This document shows, piece after piece, positions 10,322-22,446 of a stretch of DNA of 64,000 bases. Below the pieces are notes generated by a model. It was not told where the DNA came from and made no database searches. It worked only from the letters and a program-made list of their open reading frames with translations. The translations under genes were made by a program, and so were the position numbers. Position 1 is the first letter of the stretch. Every line of letters begins with the position of its first letter. This DNA is from Isoetes taiwanensis (taxonomy: Eukaryota > Streptophyta > Lycopodiopsida > Isoetales > Isoetaceae), in assembly GCA_021234155.1 (NCBI GenBank), contig JAJEKV010000058.1:2783060-2847059 (forward strand). Direction: 5' to 3'.

Positions 10322-12417
10322 GATAAATTTCTTGTAGTTATAAGTTAATCACTTATCAAACCATCATATTTCATTTACAAATTATCCTGATTGGCAAATT
10401 TTAAATTTATTAAGAAATCATTGAAAATAAAAATTTTATATCCTTGAAATGTCTAATTCTATATAGATTCAAGTGAAAATTAGTTTAGAAAGCAAAGGAA
10501 ATTAAATGCATTTATAACAATTATACGTTAAATTTAAAGATAAAGTCGTATATTTAGAACTTATAAAAATTATATAAGAATCAAGAAGAATTAAACATTA
10601 CATATAACTTTAAAATGATATCCCTGCTATTATATCTGATTTTAAAAGAAAGAAAGAAAGAAATTTTTAACGTCCACGCATATATGTCTAACAAGCATAT
10701 ATGTCTAACGGTTTGGTAGCTCATTCTTACATATCTCTAAATCCAGTATGTTTGCATCCTCTAATTTTAGCAAGCAACCGTCAACATGGTAAAAACACTG
10801 GTTGTGCTTGATGTAAGAAAGGGCCGATTTTAGTTCGAAAGTCTCAAGCATTGTTACCTTGCAGCAAATGTGTGGATTTAAGTTCAGAAGTCTTTAACAC
10901 CCAAGTCAACCATATGTGCCTTTCTGTGTCAAGCACCAAAATCCAAATCTCGACTGTTTTGCAGTGATGGGCTTGTGTCTGAATTAAAGAAGCTCCTTAT
11001 GAATATGGCTTCCAAATCTTAAACTGTGAGCTGCAAGACTTGAAGTCCTTTAACTTATCTTTCAAAAATGTTGTTATAGTGTTTTTGTTTCAAGGGACAC
11101 GTTTGCATTCACTCTGTTTGTTTATCTATCTGCATGGCTTATTCGAACTATATTCAAATTTCTGTTAACTGGCAGATGATGGTTTGCATGCTTTGCAGGC
11201 AATATTTGTAATAAAAACTGCATAGATATATGACAGGTCATTTTAGAGTCATGCATATGAGATCTATTCTTCTGTTTTGGTGATTCAAACTCTGTTTGTA
11301 TGGAACTTTTTGATTTGACTCGATTCCAAATCTGAATGCTTTGTTCTTGATGTTCAGAGGCATTCTGAAAATCATTTTGTTAATATTAAGGACGAAGCAA
11401 GTGATTTTCTCTAATTCCTGTTGTATTTGTGGGCATGTTTGGGTAGTTGTAACGTGGTATAAAATGCAAGAAATAGCAGCTTTCTCCATATGGGCATCCT
11501 GAATTTCTTCCTAATTTGGCATGAAATGCAGGGAGGCAACATTCTCTATATGGGCTTTTCATATAAATAAAGCCATAGCCTGGGACCTTTTTCTATGTTA
11601 TGCTTTTGCCCCATATATTTTACATGCCTTTCAAAATCTTCCAGTTATTTGCTAGTTCTGCACTTTTTGGCCATCCCAAAAATCCCATATCTTAAAATCA
11701 TATATGCTCTACTGCAAGTATATTCTGCATATATTCAATGACTTGCATCTGTTCTTATATAAATCTCTGTTTTTCCAGGTTTGCTTTGAGTATCATTTCC
11801 ATGGCCCGTACTTCTTTATGCTGCTACATGCTGGTGAGAAGTGGAATCTGACTTCTTTCTCCTTCTACATTCCAGTTTTAAGAAGTGCAAACATTGTGGG
11901 GTTTGAAATATCTTGAGGCAATACTTTTTATTTCTCTGCTTGAAAAATCATGCTGGACAAATAATCATTGCTTTATTTTTTTAGTTTGTTCTTATATTGC
12001 ACTTTGGTTATTCATCAGGCTTCGCTTAGATATGTGGAATTTTATAGTTTCTTCTCATTATACATACTTGCTCTCAACAATCTGTTAGAGGTCAATATCT
12101 ACCATACTATGTCAAGATATGGGATTTGATAAAGCAGCATTTTTCTTAACACTAACCGGTATAATAATAATAATGCTAAATGTTATGATCTTTGTAAGAT
12201 TTTATGATTTTCCACACTCTGGATACACGTTACCATTTCGCACATAATGTTCTATTGTATAGCCACGAGAAATGTTTGCCATAGCACATGAGATGTATAT
12301 TTGTCTCTAAGTGTTTCAAATCCTGTGTATTTTCATGTCTGAGCTGCAATATATATGGGCTTTATATTAGCATGTTGTTTTTATTTGCAGGCAGCGACTT
12401 CTTAGATTCGCTCCTTT
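10322..12417. other. AT-rich non-coding stretch
   Basis: Contains an (AAAG)n run near 10645 and an (ATA)n run near 12166. T-rich sequence from 11000 onwards looks intronic, but no flanking exons were found. Confidence 0.5.
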
Positions 12418-13100
12418 TATGCACACTTTGCAAATAGGCTGAAACATGCAATGGCATGATTGTAGCCTTCCGGAGTTGTAATCTCATGGAATCGCCCTAT
12501 GAAACTACTCCAAGATGTATTTCCCCAGTCTGATGAGGCAGGAATGGGACAAGTCCCTTCCCAGATCACAATGGATCCATAAGTGGCTAGAGGCTAGACA
12601 CGTCCGTACCTGACTTTAAGCCCCCAAAATGCATAGGACAAACTCACCCATACTTACCGAGCCTAGGAGGTCCCTTCATGACAGTGCCTGCGACCTAGGG
12701 GGTGCCAGACCTGTACCCGGCCCACACACGGTGACCGGCTATAAGTCTAGCACACTAAGAGAACCTTACGATCAACAAGGCTCCATTTCCATATCACCAT
12801 TGAGTCTGTTATATGGTACTCAATCACAACATAACCTCCACAGCCAAGTGGGCTCTTGTGCACAGGCCGCATTTATTGGGATTTATGGGATCCTAGCTAG
12901 AAACATCTCTATTCCTAATAGCCTTTAGGTCTCTACCCTCCTTTATCCCACAAGCACAAGAGGTGTAGTAACAGACCATAAATCATAAAACCATTCATAA
13001 CTTCAAATAGAGCATCAATATAAGATTATTCATCTACGCACACAAGGGTTTATCGTTAACTAGAATCTCAAGCTAACTAAGCCTACCCTTTCATAAGCAT
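12418..13100 (-). mobile_element. truncated LTR fragment of the element A family
   Basis: This stretch matches the reverse complement of the 3' LTR of element A (about 47225 back to 46500). Shared words include CACTTTGCAAATAGGCTGAA, TAGCCTTCCGGAG, GGGCTCTTGTGCACAGGCC and TTTAGGTCTCTA. Neither LTR end (TGTGACG or CGTCACA) is present, so it is a fragment rather than a solo LTR. It retains the segment that the 5' LTR of element A has lost. Confidence 0.8.
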
Positions 13101-15602
13101 CAACTCAAAATAACGTCTATGACATGTTAAGCGTCAATGTAAATAAAAAAACAAATCTACTAGAGACTTAAAAAATGCAAAAATTCTTAAATTTAATATC
13201 TATATCTATTTAGACAGCATAAGTTTTGCAGTACCCAGTGTTAGGCTTTTTTCTCTATGAACATAGGTATATGCTCTTATATTTGCTTTGATTCCATGAT
13301 CTACATCAGTAAAAATTTAATTCTAGAGTAATTTTTTTATACATACTTCCACTACTAATACCTCTCTTGGCAATTGTAAAATGGTAGAGGAATTTATAAC
13401 AGTTGGGAACAAAGTGCCCCATAAGGTTCCCAAATTATCCAACGGAAAATAGGGGTGAGGGTTATTTCTTACTATGATTTTGTTAGTGGTTTGGCGAAAA
13501 ATATTAGGGTTTTGGTTAAAGAAAATTGGAGGTTGTCGTGGCGGCTGCCGTCCGAGCATGGCGGGAAGCTGAGAAGTCAGGGAAGCGGAGGGTGAGAAAC
13601 TGTGCTGAAGCAGAGGTAGTCCGGCGGCGGCTTCTGGCGGCTGATAAAGTTTGCTGAGAAGCTTTGCTGGGGAGCTCTGCTGAGAAGCTTTGCTGAGAGG
13701 CCGGATGCAGAGGGCGAGGCAGGGCGAAGAAGAGCGAGGCAAGGCGAAGAAGGGCGAAGAAGCTATAGAATCTAGTGCAGTTTGCAGTATCAAAGCTTTA
13801 GGTGGTTGGGAGGTTCGGAGTCAGAAGAAGGCTCCAACTATGCAGTTCTTATGTCACGTTTTCATTGAATTGAATGGCACCTCTTCATCCTTATTTCTTC
13901 TCATCTGGTCTTCACTGTCGTTTGCTCTGATTTGTTGTTATCTGTGTTTTGTGAATGCACAATGGTAGTTTATGCATTTCTTGTGTGTATGGATTCAACT
14001 ATACCTTGTACGTATATTCATATTTAGGCGTATGGGGTGCGCAAACTTATACGTGGGGCTGATGTGTAAATTCCACGGCCCTTCATTTGACATATTCATG
14101 GAACTATGCTTGGATCCAATGATCCAAAAAAAAACAATAAGAATAAAGCAATAAGGAAGCAATAAGGAATAGACCCTTGTGTGATATCAAAAAACTGCCA
14201 ACCATAAGTCTTGTATATGAGGGGATATGCGCTATGTCCATATCCAAATTCTCTTATCCTACTCGCGAAGATTAAGAACACCTTAGGAATAAATTCACCT
14301 GACGATGACCATCTCCTTTGCGTCGTCATATCAACCAAAGAAAACAATGGTTTAGGGTCATCATTGGATGTTATATACAACCACCAAATAGGGATAGTTT
14401 CCTTTGCACATGCCTCCCATTACTTTAACAACTCTTTCAAAAATAGAATATTGAATTCAATGTTTATTATCGAGAAGCTCCTAGATATGGTTTCAATTTA
14501 TAAAAGAGAGCCCATGGAATTGCAGCTTTCATGATTGTTTACTACATAAGGTACCTAACCATCCACTTTACTGCCATATAGCATCAACTGGTCAGGAGTT
14601 TTGTGGAGCATTCACATGGAGTTTTCTTGCAGCAGCGGGCACCGACAAAAGCAAGTTGTAATGCCGCTTCAGAAAAAATTTCTGCCATGCAGGATTCACA
14701 TGAGCAGCGAGGGAGGTGGGAGTGACCAGCAGTGTGATTTGCCCTGTAGCTGCAACAGTTCCACTGATAGGTGTACGCGGGGCTGCTACAAGATTTGCAA
14801 TGCTGCTTGAAAATTTGCAGTGCTGCCCACGATGTCACGCCCTTTTGCAGCTGGCATTTTTTCCTCTGTGCATAAATCTGCCATGATTGCCTCATGCAGA
14901 TTTGGCTGTTGCTGGGAGGCCTTGGCTGCAACATATGGCTGCAAATTGCTGCAAAACCTGTTTTATTCACATGCAAATAGAATGGGATCTTCATCAAGCT
15001 AGTTTGCCTTCACGGTTGAACGGTTCCGTTTCCACATCCTTCTCTGATTCAGCTGTACAGCTGGATCCAAAACAGAACTTTTTGCATGTGAATAGAAAAG
15101 CCAAAACAGCCATCCAGGTTGCCGCTGCCTAGTTGCCACAGCTGCAAATTCAATCCATCATTTACCATTTTACTAGTGATGACTAAACAACAGACATCAC
15201 ATTTGACTGTCCGATCTAAAACTTCTGTCACGGAACAAGGTTTCTTTCTGGGTGATAATGTTCAATGTGCCACTCTTTCTGATTCTCTTTTCAAGAGTTT
15301 TATTAGCAGAAGCTATAAGAGGTGTTTTGGCTGAGCTTGTATCCAAGACAGCAAAATTGCTCTGGTCTTTCTCAGCCTTGCTGCTCCCTCTAAATTACCT
15401 TCACTCTGAATCTTACCTGGCGTCTTGGTAATGCTTTCATTTCCCTATCTTCCCTTTCTTCAACTACAATTTCTGGTCTTTCAATATCATCTTTATGGTC
15501 TGACAAGTTTTACCATCTAGTCCATTACCATCTTTTGTGCTTACAGTAGAATCAACTTCCTTTTTAACATTCTCCTTCACTTTCATCAACCTTAACTGAA
15601 TT
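13101..15602. other. no recognisable gene
   Basis: 13690-13770 is a GCGAAGAAG-type low-complexity run. 14211-14534 is a 107-codon plus-strand frame with no motif. 14584-15130 is rich in TGCAGC/GCTGCA words, giving cysteine-rich frames on both strands that I regard as repeat-driven. Confidence 0.45.
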
Positions 15603-15824
15603 TTACACCTTTCTAGCCCTCTCATTCTCCAGTAGCAGCAATTGCATCCTATGCCTTTTCCCTCCAATATGCATTTGGTCAGTGTTATACACTGGACATT
15701 GCATATTTAACAAGTAGAAGCCGCCATTACTCTTAGGTGTCCGCTTAGTTGCTTCAACATGTCTAGAATGTGGAGGTGTTAACGTGTTGAAGACGGCAAG
15801 AGGGAGGTCTATCGATTCTCTCAT
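15603..15824 (-). pseudogene. possible U1-type zinc-finger protein exon remnant
   Basis: The minus-strand frame from ATG 15824 reads GGFYLLNMQC, then MHIGGKRHRMQLLLLENER. The HxGGKRHR block is the second half of a U1-like C2H2 zinc finger, whose Cys pair here is degraded (LLNMQC in place of CxxC). Downstream minus-strand sequence is lysine-rich. The match rests on one short motif. Confidence 0.28.
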
Positions 15825-16605
15825 GGTAACGTATCTGCAACAACTCAGAGTATCTGCAACAACTCAGAATGTCCGATTGATGATCCTAATTACCTAACAA
15901 AAAAAGCAAGGATGATATAATTACCAACTCAAGTTTTGGTTGATGGCAACAATGCAGCAGACATCACAAGTCTGAAAAATTGCTGCAGCCTGCAAGATGC
16001 TCTGCGCTCTGCTTGAGCATCTTTCTGCCATCCAAGATTAATAGTGTAATCCATTGTTACTACACTGCAAGGTCTCTTCATCACCATGTGGTAGAGCTTC
16101 AGAAAAGGCTGAACTTCTCCGAAGTCATTGGCAAGTTTAGCTTGAGATATTTTTTACTTCAGTGTTCAAGAATATCAGTGATTTGCAAGTCCATAGTTCG
16201 ACAAAACTTTTGATTTCACATAGGATTTAACTAAGACAGACACCCCGGCAACTCCATATCAGTGTTAAATTGTATTGATCTTTACTAGATGATAATGCTG
16301 GGCTATACCCTCCAAAGCGAGTAGCCCCAAGGAGGAAAAAGGTCCACACAAGTTCCTTGAGAGCCAGCTCCTTTACTTATACAAATGGATCAAGTCCTGC
16401 AAAAATACATACATTAGCATGTCTTGTAAGCAGTATATAGACAAGGCATCTTCCCAACTGTGCAAAAATATGCAGACCAGATGAAGGGCCCATAAGCTTG
16501 ATACCAACAGGGCAAAAATAATTCATCTCCAAACAGCATCAAATACTAGGTATTTTATCCTATCAATCTTCCTTTATTTGTCGTGTTATGAAATTTTACC
16601 TGGTC
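15825..16605. other. no recognisable gene
   Basis: Intergenic sequence between the zinc-finger-like remnant and the lipoamide dehydrogenase relic. Contains a short direct repeat (GTATCTGCAACAACTCAGA, two copies near 15832-15870). Confidence 0.5.
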
Positions 16606-17371
16606 CTATACACGAACTGGCTTATCATAAGTGGCCATTGCCGCTTCTTTCACAGCTTCACTTAAAATTGGATGCCCATGTCATGCCCTAGCGATGTCCT
16701 CACTGGAAACTCCATATTCCAGTGCAATGCATGCTTCACGTATGATATCTCTGGCATTAGCTCCCATACTAATGTCAGTCTCCTTCTCGGCAAAAGTTTT
16801 CACCATTCCTTTTGCATCGTCAATTGTTTCTTACTCTGCTATTTGCCATATTTGGAAATTTGCCAACAAAGTACTCTATTCCAGGTGCCTTATCTTGCTC
16901 TTCCATTTCCCCTACACTGACAACCTCACGATGGATATACACCATACCAAGAACAGTATCATAATTGACATGGCCTACCTAGCCAGCAAGGGGTTCTACA
17001 CAAGCCACCCCCATCCTCTTCTCCCTTACGAACAAGCATAGACTCTGGAATGACATCTCCAATAGCCAAAACTTCCAAACTCCCACCCTTTCAAACTTGT
17101 ACATCTTGATGCCAACCTCATCGAAGCCAAGCCCTTGTGTATGCATTATCCTGCCAGCGGCAACAAGGGCCACATCTGCTTCAATGCTGCTTTATTCTCC
17201 ACCCCCTGATGGCTCCAATGTAAGAGAGATCCTGAGTCGTCAACATTAACTATCTTTGACTCCAATTTAAACTTCATCTTTTGCTTTTTCAAGGATTTCT
17301 GAAATATTCTCCTTCTCTCTCCATCCATTGCCGGAACAATTGTATCACCAAATTCGACTACATTGATGGTA
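16606..17371 (-). pseudogene. LPD: dihydrolipoamide dehydrogenase, C-terminal half
   Basis: The E3 flavoenzyme re-oxidises lipoamide in mitochondrial or plastid 2-oxoacid dehydrogenase complexes. Read on the minus strand, from high to low coordinates: VVEFGDTIVPAMD, QKMKFKLESKIVNVD, GLGFDEVGIKMYKFERVGV, a GDxIPESML region, NYDTVLGMVYIHREV, EYFVGKFPNMANSR, then SSEDIARA, GHP and EAAMATYDKP up to a stop at 16606-16608. This is the second NAD-domain half plus the dimerisation domain. The active-site His-Pro and the Glu after SEAVK are visible. At least three frameshifts and an in-frame stop (before HGHP) break it. The FAD domain is absent and the 5' edge near 17371 meets non-coding sequence. The preserved order identifies a mitochondrial-type E3 with good certainty. 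Confidence 0.85.
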
Positions 17372-17647
17372 TATTAGTAAATTTCATAATTAAATTTGGA
17401 CAGTGCAGTTTAAATAGAACTGTAAGGAGGTAGCCATGCATTGGTGCAAGTGCAAGTGCTAAATTTTTATTAAACTTTACCAAAGATCATTGACTCATAT
17501 GAATATCAGCTTAATTCATACTTCCTCATATTAATTTGTAGCATGTCTAATGTCCAGAACCATAGCATATTATATCTACATCAGCTCTTTTTGTAATACA
17601 ATTTGTGCTTAATTTTCCAAGACTGATAACTTACTTTTTCATTAAGC

Positions 17648-18858
17648 CTAATCTTCATCAGAACTCTCATATGATAAACCCAACAGCCCACCAGCAATTT
17701 TAGCTTCTGAAGGTTGTTCATCACCAGATTCTGAGCATGCTCTAACCTTGTGAACCTGATCAACCAAATTAGACTTTAGTGTAGGTCCTGCTACCCTATG
17801 CCCCTTTGGCTTCACCTCCACGATATTCTTCAGTAGATCATGTTGCCTGCAGGCAAGACAATCACTTCATATACAGAACTGTATGTTATTTTTACCAGCT
17901 GAGAACAGATATGATACCTGATTCCACTGCGTGGTTTTGGCTCCACCCTAAGAGCTGGAAGGGATGATGAATGAGATGCGTCTGCTAAACTTGCAGCTTT
18001 GTGGATAAAGTATGTCAAGGAATATGAACCTTAAGACCTATGAGAAAATTTCATGAAGGACCTCCTCTCACATGTAAAAGGATATTTTAAATGCAGCAAA
18101 TGCCCTCTTCTCAGTTCTCCTGCGCAATCTTTCAGCATCTTCCTCTGCCTCCATTTGTTCCTTAAGGTATAGAAGATCATCGCTGTCCAAAGCTGAAAGC
18201 TCACAAATGTAACGCTTTGCTATAAACAATTTTACTAAAGAAGTTGAACTTCCAACCACCATAAACACTAGATCTTAATTAATAACAATTGTTAATTGGA
18301 GCTTGCCTATTTCTACTATAAGAGTGACACTCTTTTGCTGTAACTTTTTCAAACATCTTATTTAGACTCATCTAATTTCATTGACCTTTATCATTTTCAG
18401 CCTACCAATGTGCATTACTGTAAAGGAGAAAAAGAAAAAGGGGTAACTGGAAAGACAATACCACCACGACCATGCAAATAACCTCCACGTTCCCCTGCTA
18501 CCTCCTGCATCTGGACTCAACATCAAAATCCCAGGTGTGACGCCATAGTCCCTGTCAGGGCAAGTTCTTAGAAACTAGGAGCACCTATTACTAAAAGTAA
18601 ATTAAACTACCCTTCACAACTTTCAATGGAAAAAAAGAGCAACAAGGCCGGTTCACTAACCTTAGCTACCATCTTCTTGAATGCGAGATCCTCGTCATCA
18701 ACTTTATCTTTACCATCCTTTGTACTCCATTTCTTGTCTGTTTAGCAGCCAAAGCTTCGGATAATAAACCTAAAAATTCGTCTATTGACTCAGACTCAAA
18801 ATTAAATACCTCTGGGGTCACTCAGATTAGTGTACTCTCGCACCTCCCGCCCGGCCAT
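17648..18858 (-). CDS. intact six-exon gene, conserved plant protein of unknown function
   Basis: I read six exons on the minus strand: 18858-18810, 18737-18661, 18510-18462, 18192-18086, 18000-17918 and 17846-17648. They total 564 bases, giving 187 codons plus stop TAG, with every junction in phase and no stop. Introns are GT-AG except the fourth, which is AT-AC. The protein begins MAGREVREYTNLSDP, has an acidic KVDDEDLAFKKMVAK block, then EVAGERGGYLHGRGALDSDD and a charged helix rich in Glu and Arg. It continues with KAASLADAS, VEPKPRSGIRQ and VEVKPK, and ends GLLGLSYESSDED. I recognise this as a conserved single-domain plant protein, probably nuclear, whose function I cannot name; a FAM192A-like role is a guess. 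The most 5' ATG with a downstream donor (AGAG/gtattt) was chosen. This is the only host gene here without lesions. Confidence 0.85.
18001..18085 (-). other. U12-type AT-AC intron
   Basis: This 85-base intron starts ATATCCTTTT (18085-18076), the U12 5' splice consensus, and ends CCAC. It contains TTCCTTGAC (18022-18014), an exact minor-spliceosome branch site, with the branch adenosine about 14 bases from the 3' end. Splicing joins FAAFK to KAASLA in frame. Confidence 0.9.
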
Positions 18859-18895
18859 CCAGCTCTTTCTGCTCAGCCAGCGACCCAAGTATAAG

Positions 18896-18976
18896 GCTGG
18901 GTATTTTCGTCCGGCAGTAAAGCTAGGTATTTTCGTCCAGCGACACAAGTAGGCCTAAGGCTAGGTATTTTGGAAT
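18896..18976 (-). promoter_or_regulatory. three copies of GCT(A/G)GGTATTTT upstream of the intact gene
   Basis: Copies begin at 18896, 18922 and 18960, that is 40 to 105 bases upstream of the ATG at 18858. The first two extend into TTTTCGTCC. On the gene strand the word is AAAATACC(T/C)AGC. Position suggests a promoter-proximal element or 5' UTR repeat. No TATA box was seen. Confidence 0.4.
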
Positions 18977-20859
18977 CTGAAGATTTAACACCGCCGAAAT
19001 CACACTCGAAGCAAAAATTATTTAGAAAAAGGCCACCAATATATATACTGTGCTAATTTCGTTTTGGGTCGGGGGAGGGTTTTCAGGCAGGGTTAGGACT
19101 ATGATTTTCGTATGGTATTGTATAAAAAATGGTATAATTTGCCATGTGGGAGGAGCTTGAGTGGTTATTGCTATTTTGGGTGCTTTGCAACTCCCCTTTT
19201 TCTAGGAATTAGTCCTCTATGTCATAGGTTCCAATTTAGAAAGCATGTGAAGGCCATTCAAACGCCAGATAGGGGCGTACAAAGGTGGGCGTGAACATGC
19301 GGGATTTGCGGGTTAGAAGCGGACTGCGTTTGTGGTGTCGAGAAGAATGCGGCACATCGGGTTTTGAGGATTGCAAAGCTTAGGAACCCATCTCAGTGCA
19401 CGTTACATTACCAAGAGTCGTTTTTCTTGGGGAAAAATCCTCCTAATTCTACGTGATTCGAAGCTTGGGAGGCTCGAGATAGGGCGAGTCGATATGGGCT
19501 CACGGTGAGGCCGTCCAGGCCACTGGAGGTTCGAATCCTCCGACCCTTTGGTTTCTTTTGTTTATGCAGTCGGTTCCTTTGTAGGAGGCCTTGTGACATT
19601 CCGGCAGGCCAGGAGGCCTTTTCTTGGCCATTGAACATCATGTCTATTTTTTGTGGAGCGATCATGTTTAAAAATTTGTTGCTTTAAGAAGCCATGGTTT
19701 TTCAAGCATGAGTTGATCGGACCTTAGGAACACAAATTCCCTGTGGGTTTTAGTTCTTTTCACGCATCCCAAGACCAAATCGTTTTCTTGATGATCCCGC
19801 TACTGCGGGTGAGGCCATTGTGTCGTAATAATGCGAGGGATTCGTGGGCTAGTGTGTTCGAGCTAGGCTATGGCAAAATTTTGAAAGGGAAGACGCTATG
19901 GCGTAAGGCTATGTTGTTTGTATACTATGGCGAGGATTGGGTGCAGCGAAATTCATTGGCACCATTGGTTGTTTTCTATTTTGCTTCTCTTTTATTTTTG
20001 CTTCAACCATGTGTTTGGTTTACACCATTGACATTGGCATGCATTTTTTCTCTCAAAATTCTAAGGGCCATTGATCTGGCACAATACCGAGAATATCCGC
20101 CAGATCAATGGTTGGAAATAAAACTTGAACGTGACGCCATAAACATAAAATAAAAAATGGCCAATGCGTATTTGTCTAGACAACCAAGCAGGACGAAATC
20201 AAACTAGCCTATAGGCTAAAATTTATTTGAAAAAAACCCAATCAAATAAAAACATGGCGAATGTGTATTGTTTAGATAGCCAGGTTATCACACTTAGGAC
20301 GAAATCACACTATAGGCAAAAACTAAAGAATTATGTGGCAAGTTTTGGCAGCTGGTAAAGCATGAAAACTTGATATGTCATATGCCACATAATCTGTTAT
20401 TCCTCGCAACATAAAAAGCTACTCCCCACAACATAAACGGCTACTCCCTTTTCTTCCCAACACCTCTTCTCACGAATTGGCAATTGCACGAATTGGATCT
20501 CCATAGAACATGTAGAATCTTTTTTGTTTTCACGTTTGGCAATTCCTTATCTTCTATTTACCTTTGCTTGAAATTAAAAGAGCAATCAACTCTGAAGGAA
20601 GAGAACCTCTTTAGAGATAATATCGACCTCGAGGATGAGTTGCAGCAAGCCTCTGAAGCAACAAAACAAAATGATAGAAATGGCAGGACAGATTTAGTAA
20701 TGATGGCATAAAGGTTTTTCTTTTTCATGGTTCAGTTCACACAGCTTATTGCCAATGGTATCTCTTATGATGACGAATCCTATGCAACCTATGTGCAAGC
20801 TTTAGATTAGTTTAGAGCAATCACGACTCTATTTGTAGAATTTAGTCCTTCCTTGGCAA
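18977..20859. other. intergenic sequence, no intact gene
   Basis: Includes a tRNA T-arm/B-box-like hairpin (GGAGGTTCGAATCCTCC, 19524-19540) without a recognisable tRNA body. At 20560-20710 a short frame (NIDLEDELQQASEA) may be an N-terminal relic of the Harbinger element that follows. Confidence 0.4.
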
Positions 20860-21605
20860 CACAAGACACTGCATGACGTTTTTTGATGTACCACAGAGGC
20901 TACAGATTGGATTTGTTCCTCCTGCATAACCACACTGACATAGATTTTAGAAGGTGGTTGTGCATCTCCGAAGCCACCTTTCAGTATTTGCGCAATGAGT
21001 TGGGACCATTGGTGATAAGGCAAGATACGAACTTCCAGACCGCTATATCAATTGAAATGAAAATTATGATAAGTTTGTCTAGTAGCCACATGTGACATGT
21101 TGACAGGCATTGCAAGCTCATATCAAATTGGATTTGCTATTGCATAACAAGCTATTCTTAAGTTTATTGCTCGTGTCAATTACAAACTCAAAAAATTAGA
21201 CATTAAATGGCTATAACCGAACAAGATGAGAAGCTTGGGAACATCTTTTAAGTTATTCATAGTATTCCATACGTTGTTGAAGCAATTGATGGGAGCCATA
21301 TTCCAATCATTGCTCCTCGTGAATCTGCACAAGAGTATTACAATAGAAAAGGATTCTATTTTTTATTACACCAATTGATAGTACAAAGGGATTGCCTTGG
21401 GTGGGACTTTGATATCAATTGACCAGGAAGCATACATGACTGGGCATTGTTCTAGTGGTCATCAGCAGAGCAACGTATTTTGAATGGTTTTATAGCACCT
21501 CACTATCAGGTTGGCATTGTAGCATATCCACCGCGAGACTATATGTTGAGTCCTTTTAAGGGTCATAAGGATGGTCTTAGCAGGGAGGAATACGATTAGG
21601 TCTTT
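20860..21605 (+). pseudogene. PIF/Harbinger transposase relic
   Basis: The frames follow a DDE_4 nuclease: DFRRWLCISEATFQYL, NELGPLVIRQDTNF, AISIEMKI, GIASSYQIGFA, then AIDGSHIPIIAP with the first catalytic Asp. Next come YYNRKGFY, DFDIN and PGSIHDWALF (second Asp, HDW), and finally MLSPFKGHKDGLS. The region with the third acidic residue is missing because the match stops at about 21605. Several stops and frameshifts. The family moves by cut and paste; this copy cannot. Confidence 0.85.
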
Positions 21606-21647
21606 GGGTGCCCGAATTCTTATCACTACTTTGGCACCCTTGGGCAA

Positions 21648-22030
21648 TGCCGCTGGTCTAAACTTTTGGCGAGCAACCACGTCGACAAAATTTCCAACTC
21701 ACCCCGCTTCTTGTAGCTTTGGCACCATTCAATTTTGTTTGGAACAATTTCATTTGAGCCAGTGTGTCTATACTCCATCTCCATTCCTTTCTTAGGTATG
21801 AATTGTTCTTTCATACCTGATTAAAAATGGAGGTCGAAGAAATTGGTGTAGATACAAATTATAATATGAGAAAGAGAATGATTCATACCCGAGAAGAAAT
21901 GGAGGTCGAAGAAATTGGTGTAGATGCACTGGCTCGAATGAAATTGTTCTAAACAAAATTGAATGGCGCCAGAGCTACAAGAAGCGGGATGAGCTGGAAA
22001 TTTTATCGGCATGGCAAAGTTTAGACTGGC
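21648..22030. repeat. imperfect inverted repeat, arms about 115 bp
   Basis: The left arm (21648-21770) pairs with the right arm (22030-21915). Both contain CCCGCTTCTTGTAGCT and CCATTCAATTTTGTTT in opposite orientation. The spacer carries a 34-bp direct repeat (ATGGAGGTCGAAGAAATTGG). It abuts the break in the Harbinger relic, so it may be an inverted duplication linked to that element's loss of its 3' end. Confidence 0.75.
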
Positions 22031-22446
22031 GATTTTGCCAGTCAAAAATTGGGAAGGTGTCCAATTTTCGAGGGGCAACATTTTCATTTGAATCATCACA
22101 AAAAAAATTACGGTCATTTCCATAAAATTCACCCTAAAATAGGAGCATTTTTATAATTTTGCATAAATAGAGGGATATTTTTATAATTTTCCCAAATAGA
22201 AATCAGCCTAGATTGGTTTTGTATTCAACTTGTCCTATTTATGTCCAACTTTGAGTATTATTTACTCGATGTGCAATTTTTATGGCCCACATTGAAAGAT
22301 AAGTTGCTTTCATGAAAGGGGCTTTCGTGTTGCTGCTTTGCATGAGGAGATGCTAGGACGTCGGTCGACCGTCCATTTAAGGGAGTCGATTTGCAAGGGT
22401 TCATTTGCAGGTGAAGCAATATTAAGTTGTTCATCCTGCCATGTTT
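22031..22446. other. no recognisable gene
   Basis: AT-rich flank of element A. Contains a short repeat of ATTTTTATAATTTT. TGTTT at 22442-22446 is the left half of the probable target duplication of A. Confidence 0.5.

Noticed and set aside
14584-14997. 137-codon cysteine-rich frame on the minus strand
   Set aside because: Both strands are open because of TGCAGC/GCTGCA words; cysteines do not form a known spacing pattern.
19524-19546. tRNA T-arm or B-box (GGAGGTTCGAATCCTCC)
   Set aside because: No D-arm, anticodon arm or acceptor pairing could be built around it, and no A box at proper distance. Too little for a tRNA or SINE call.
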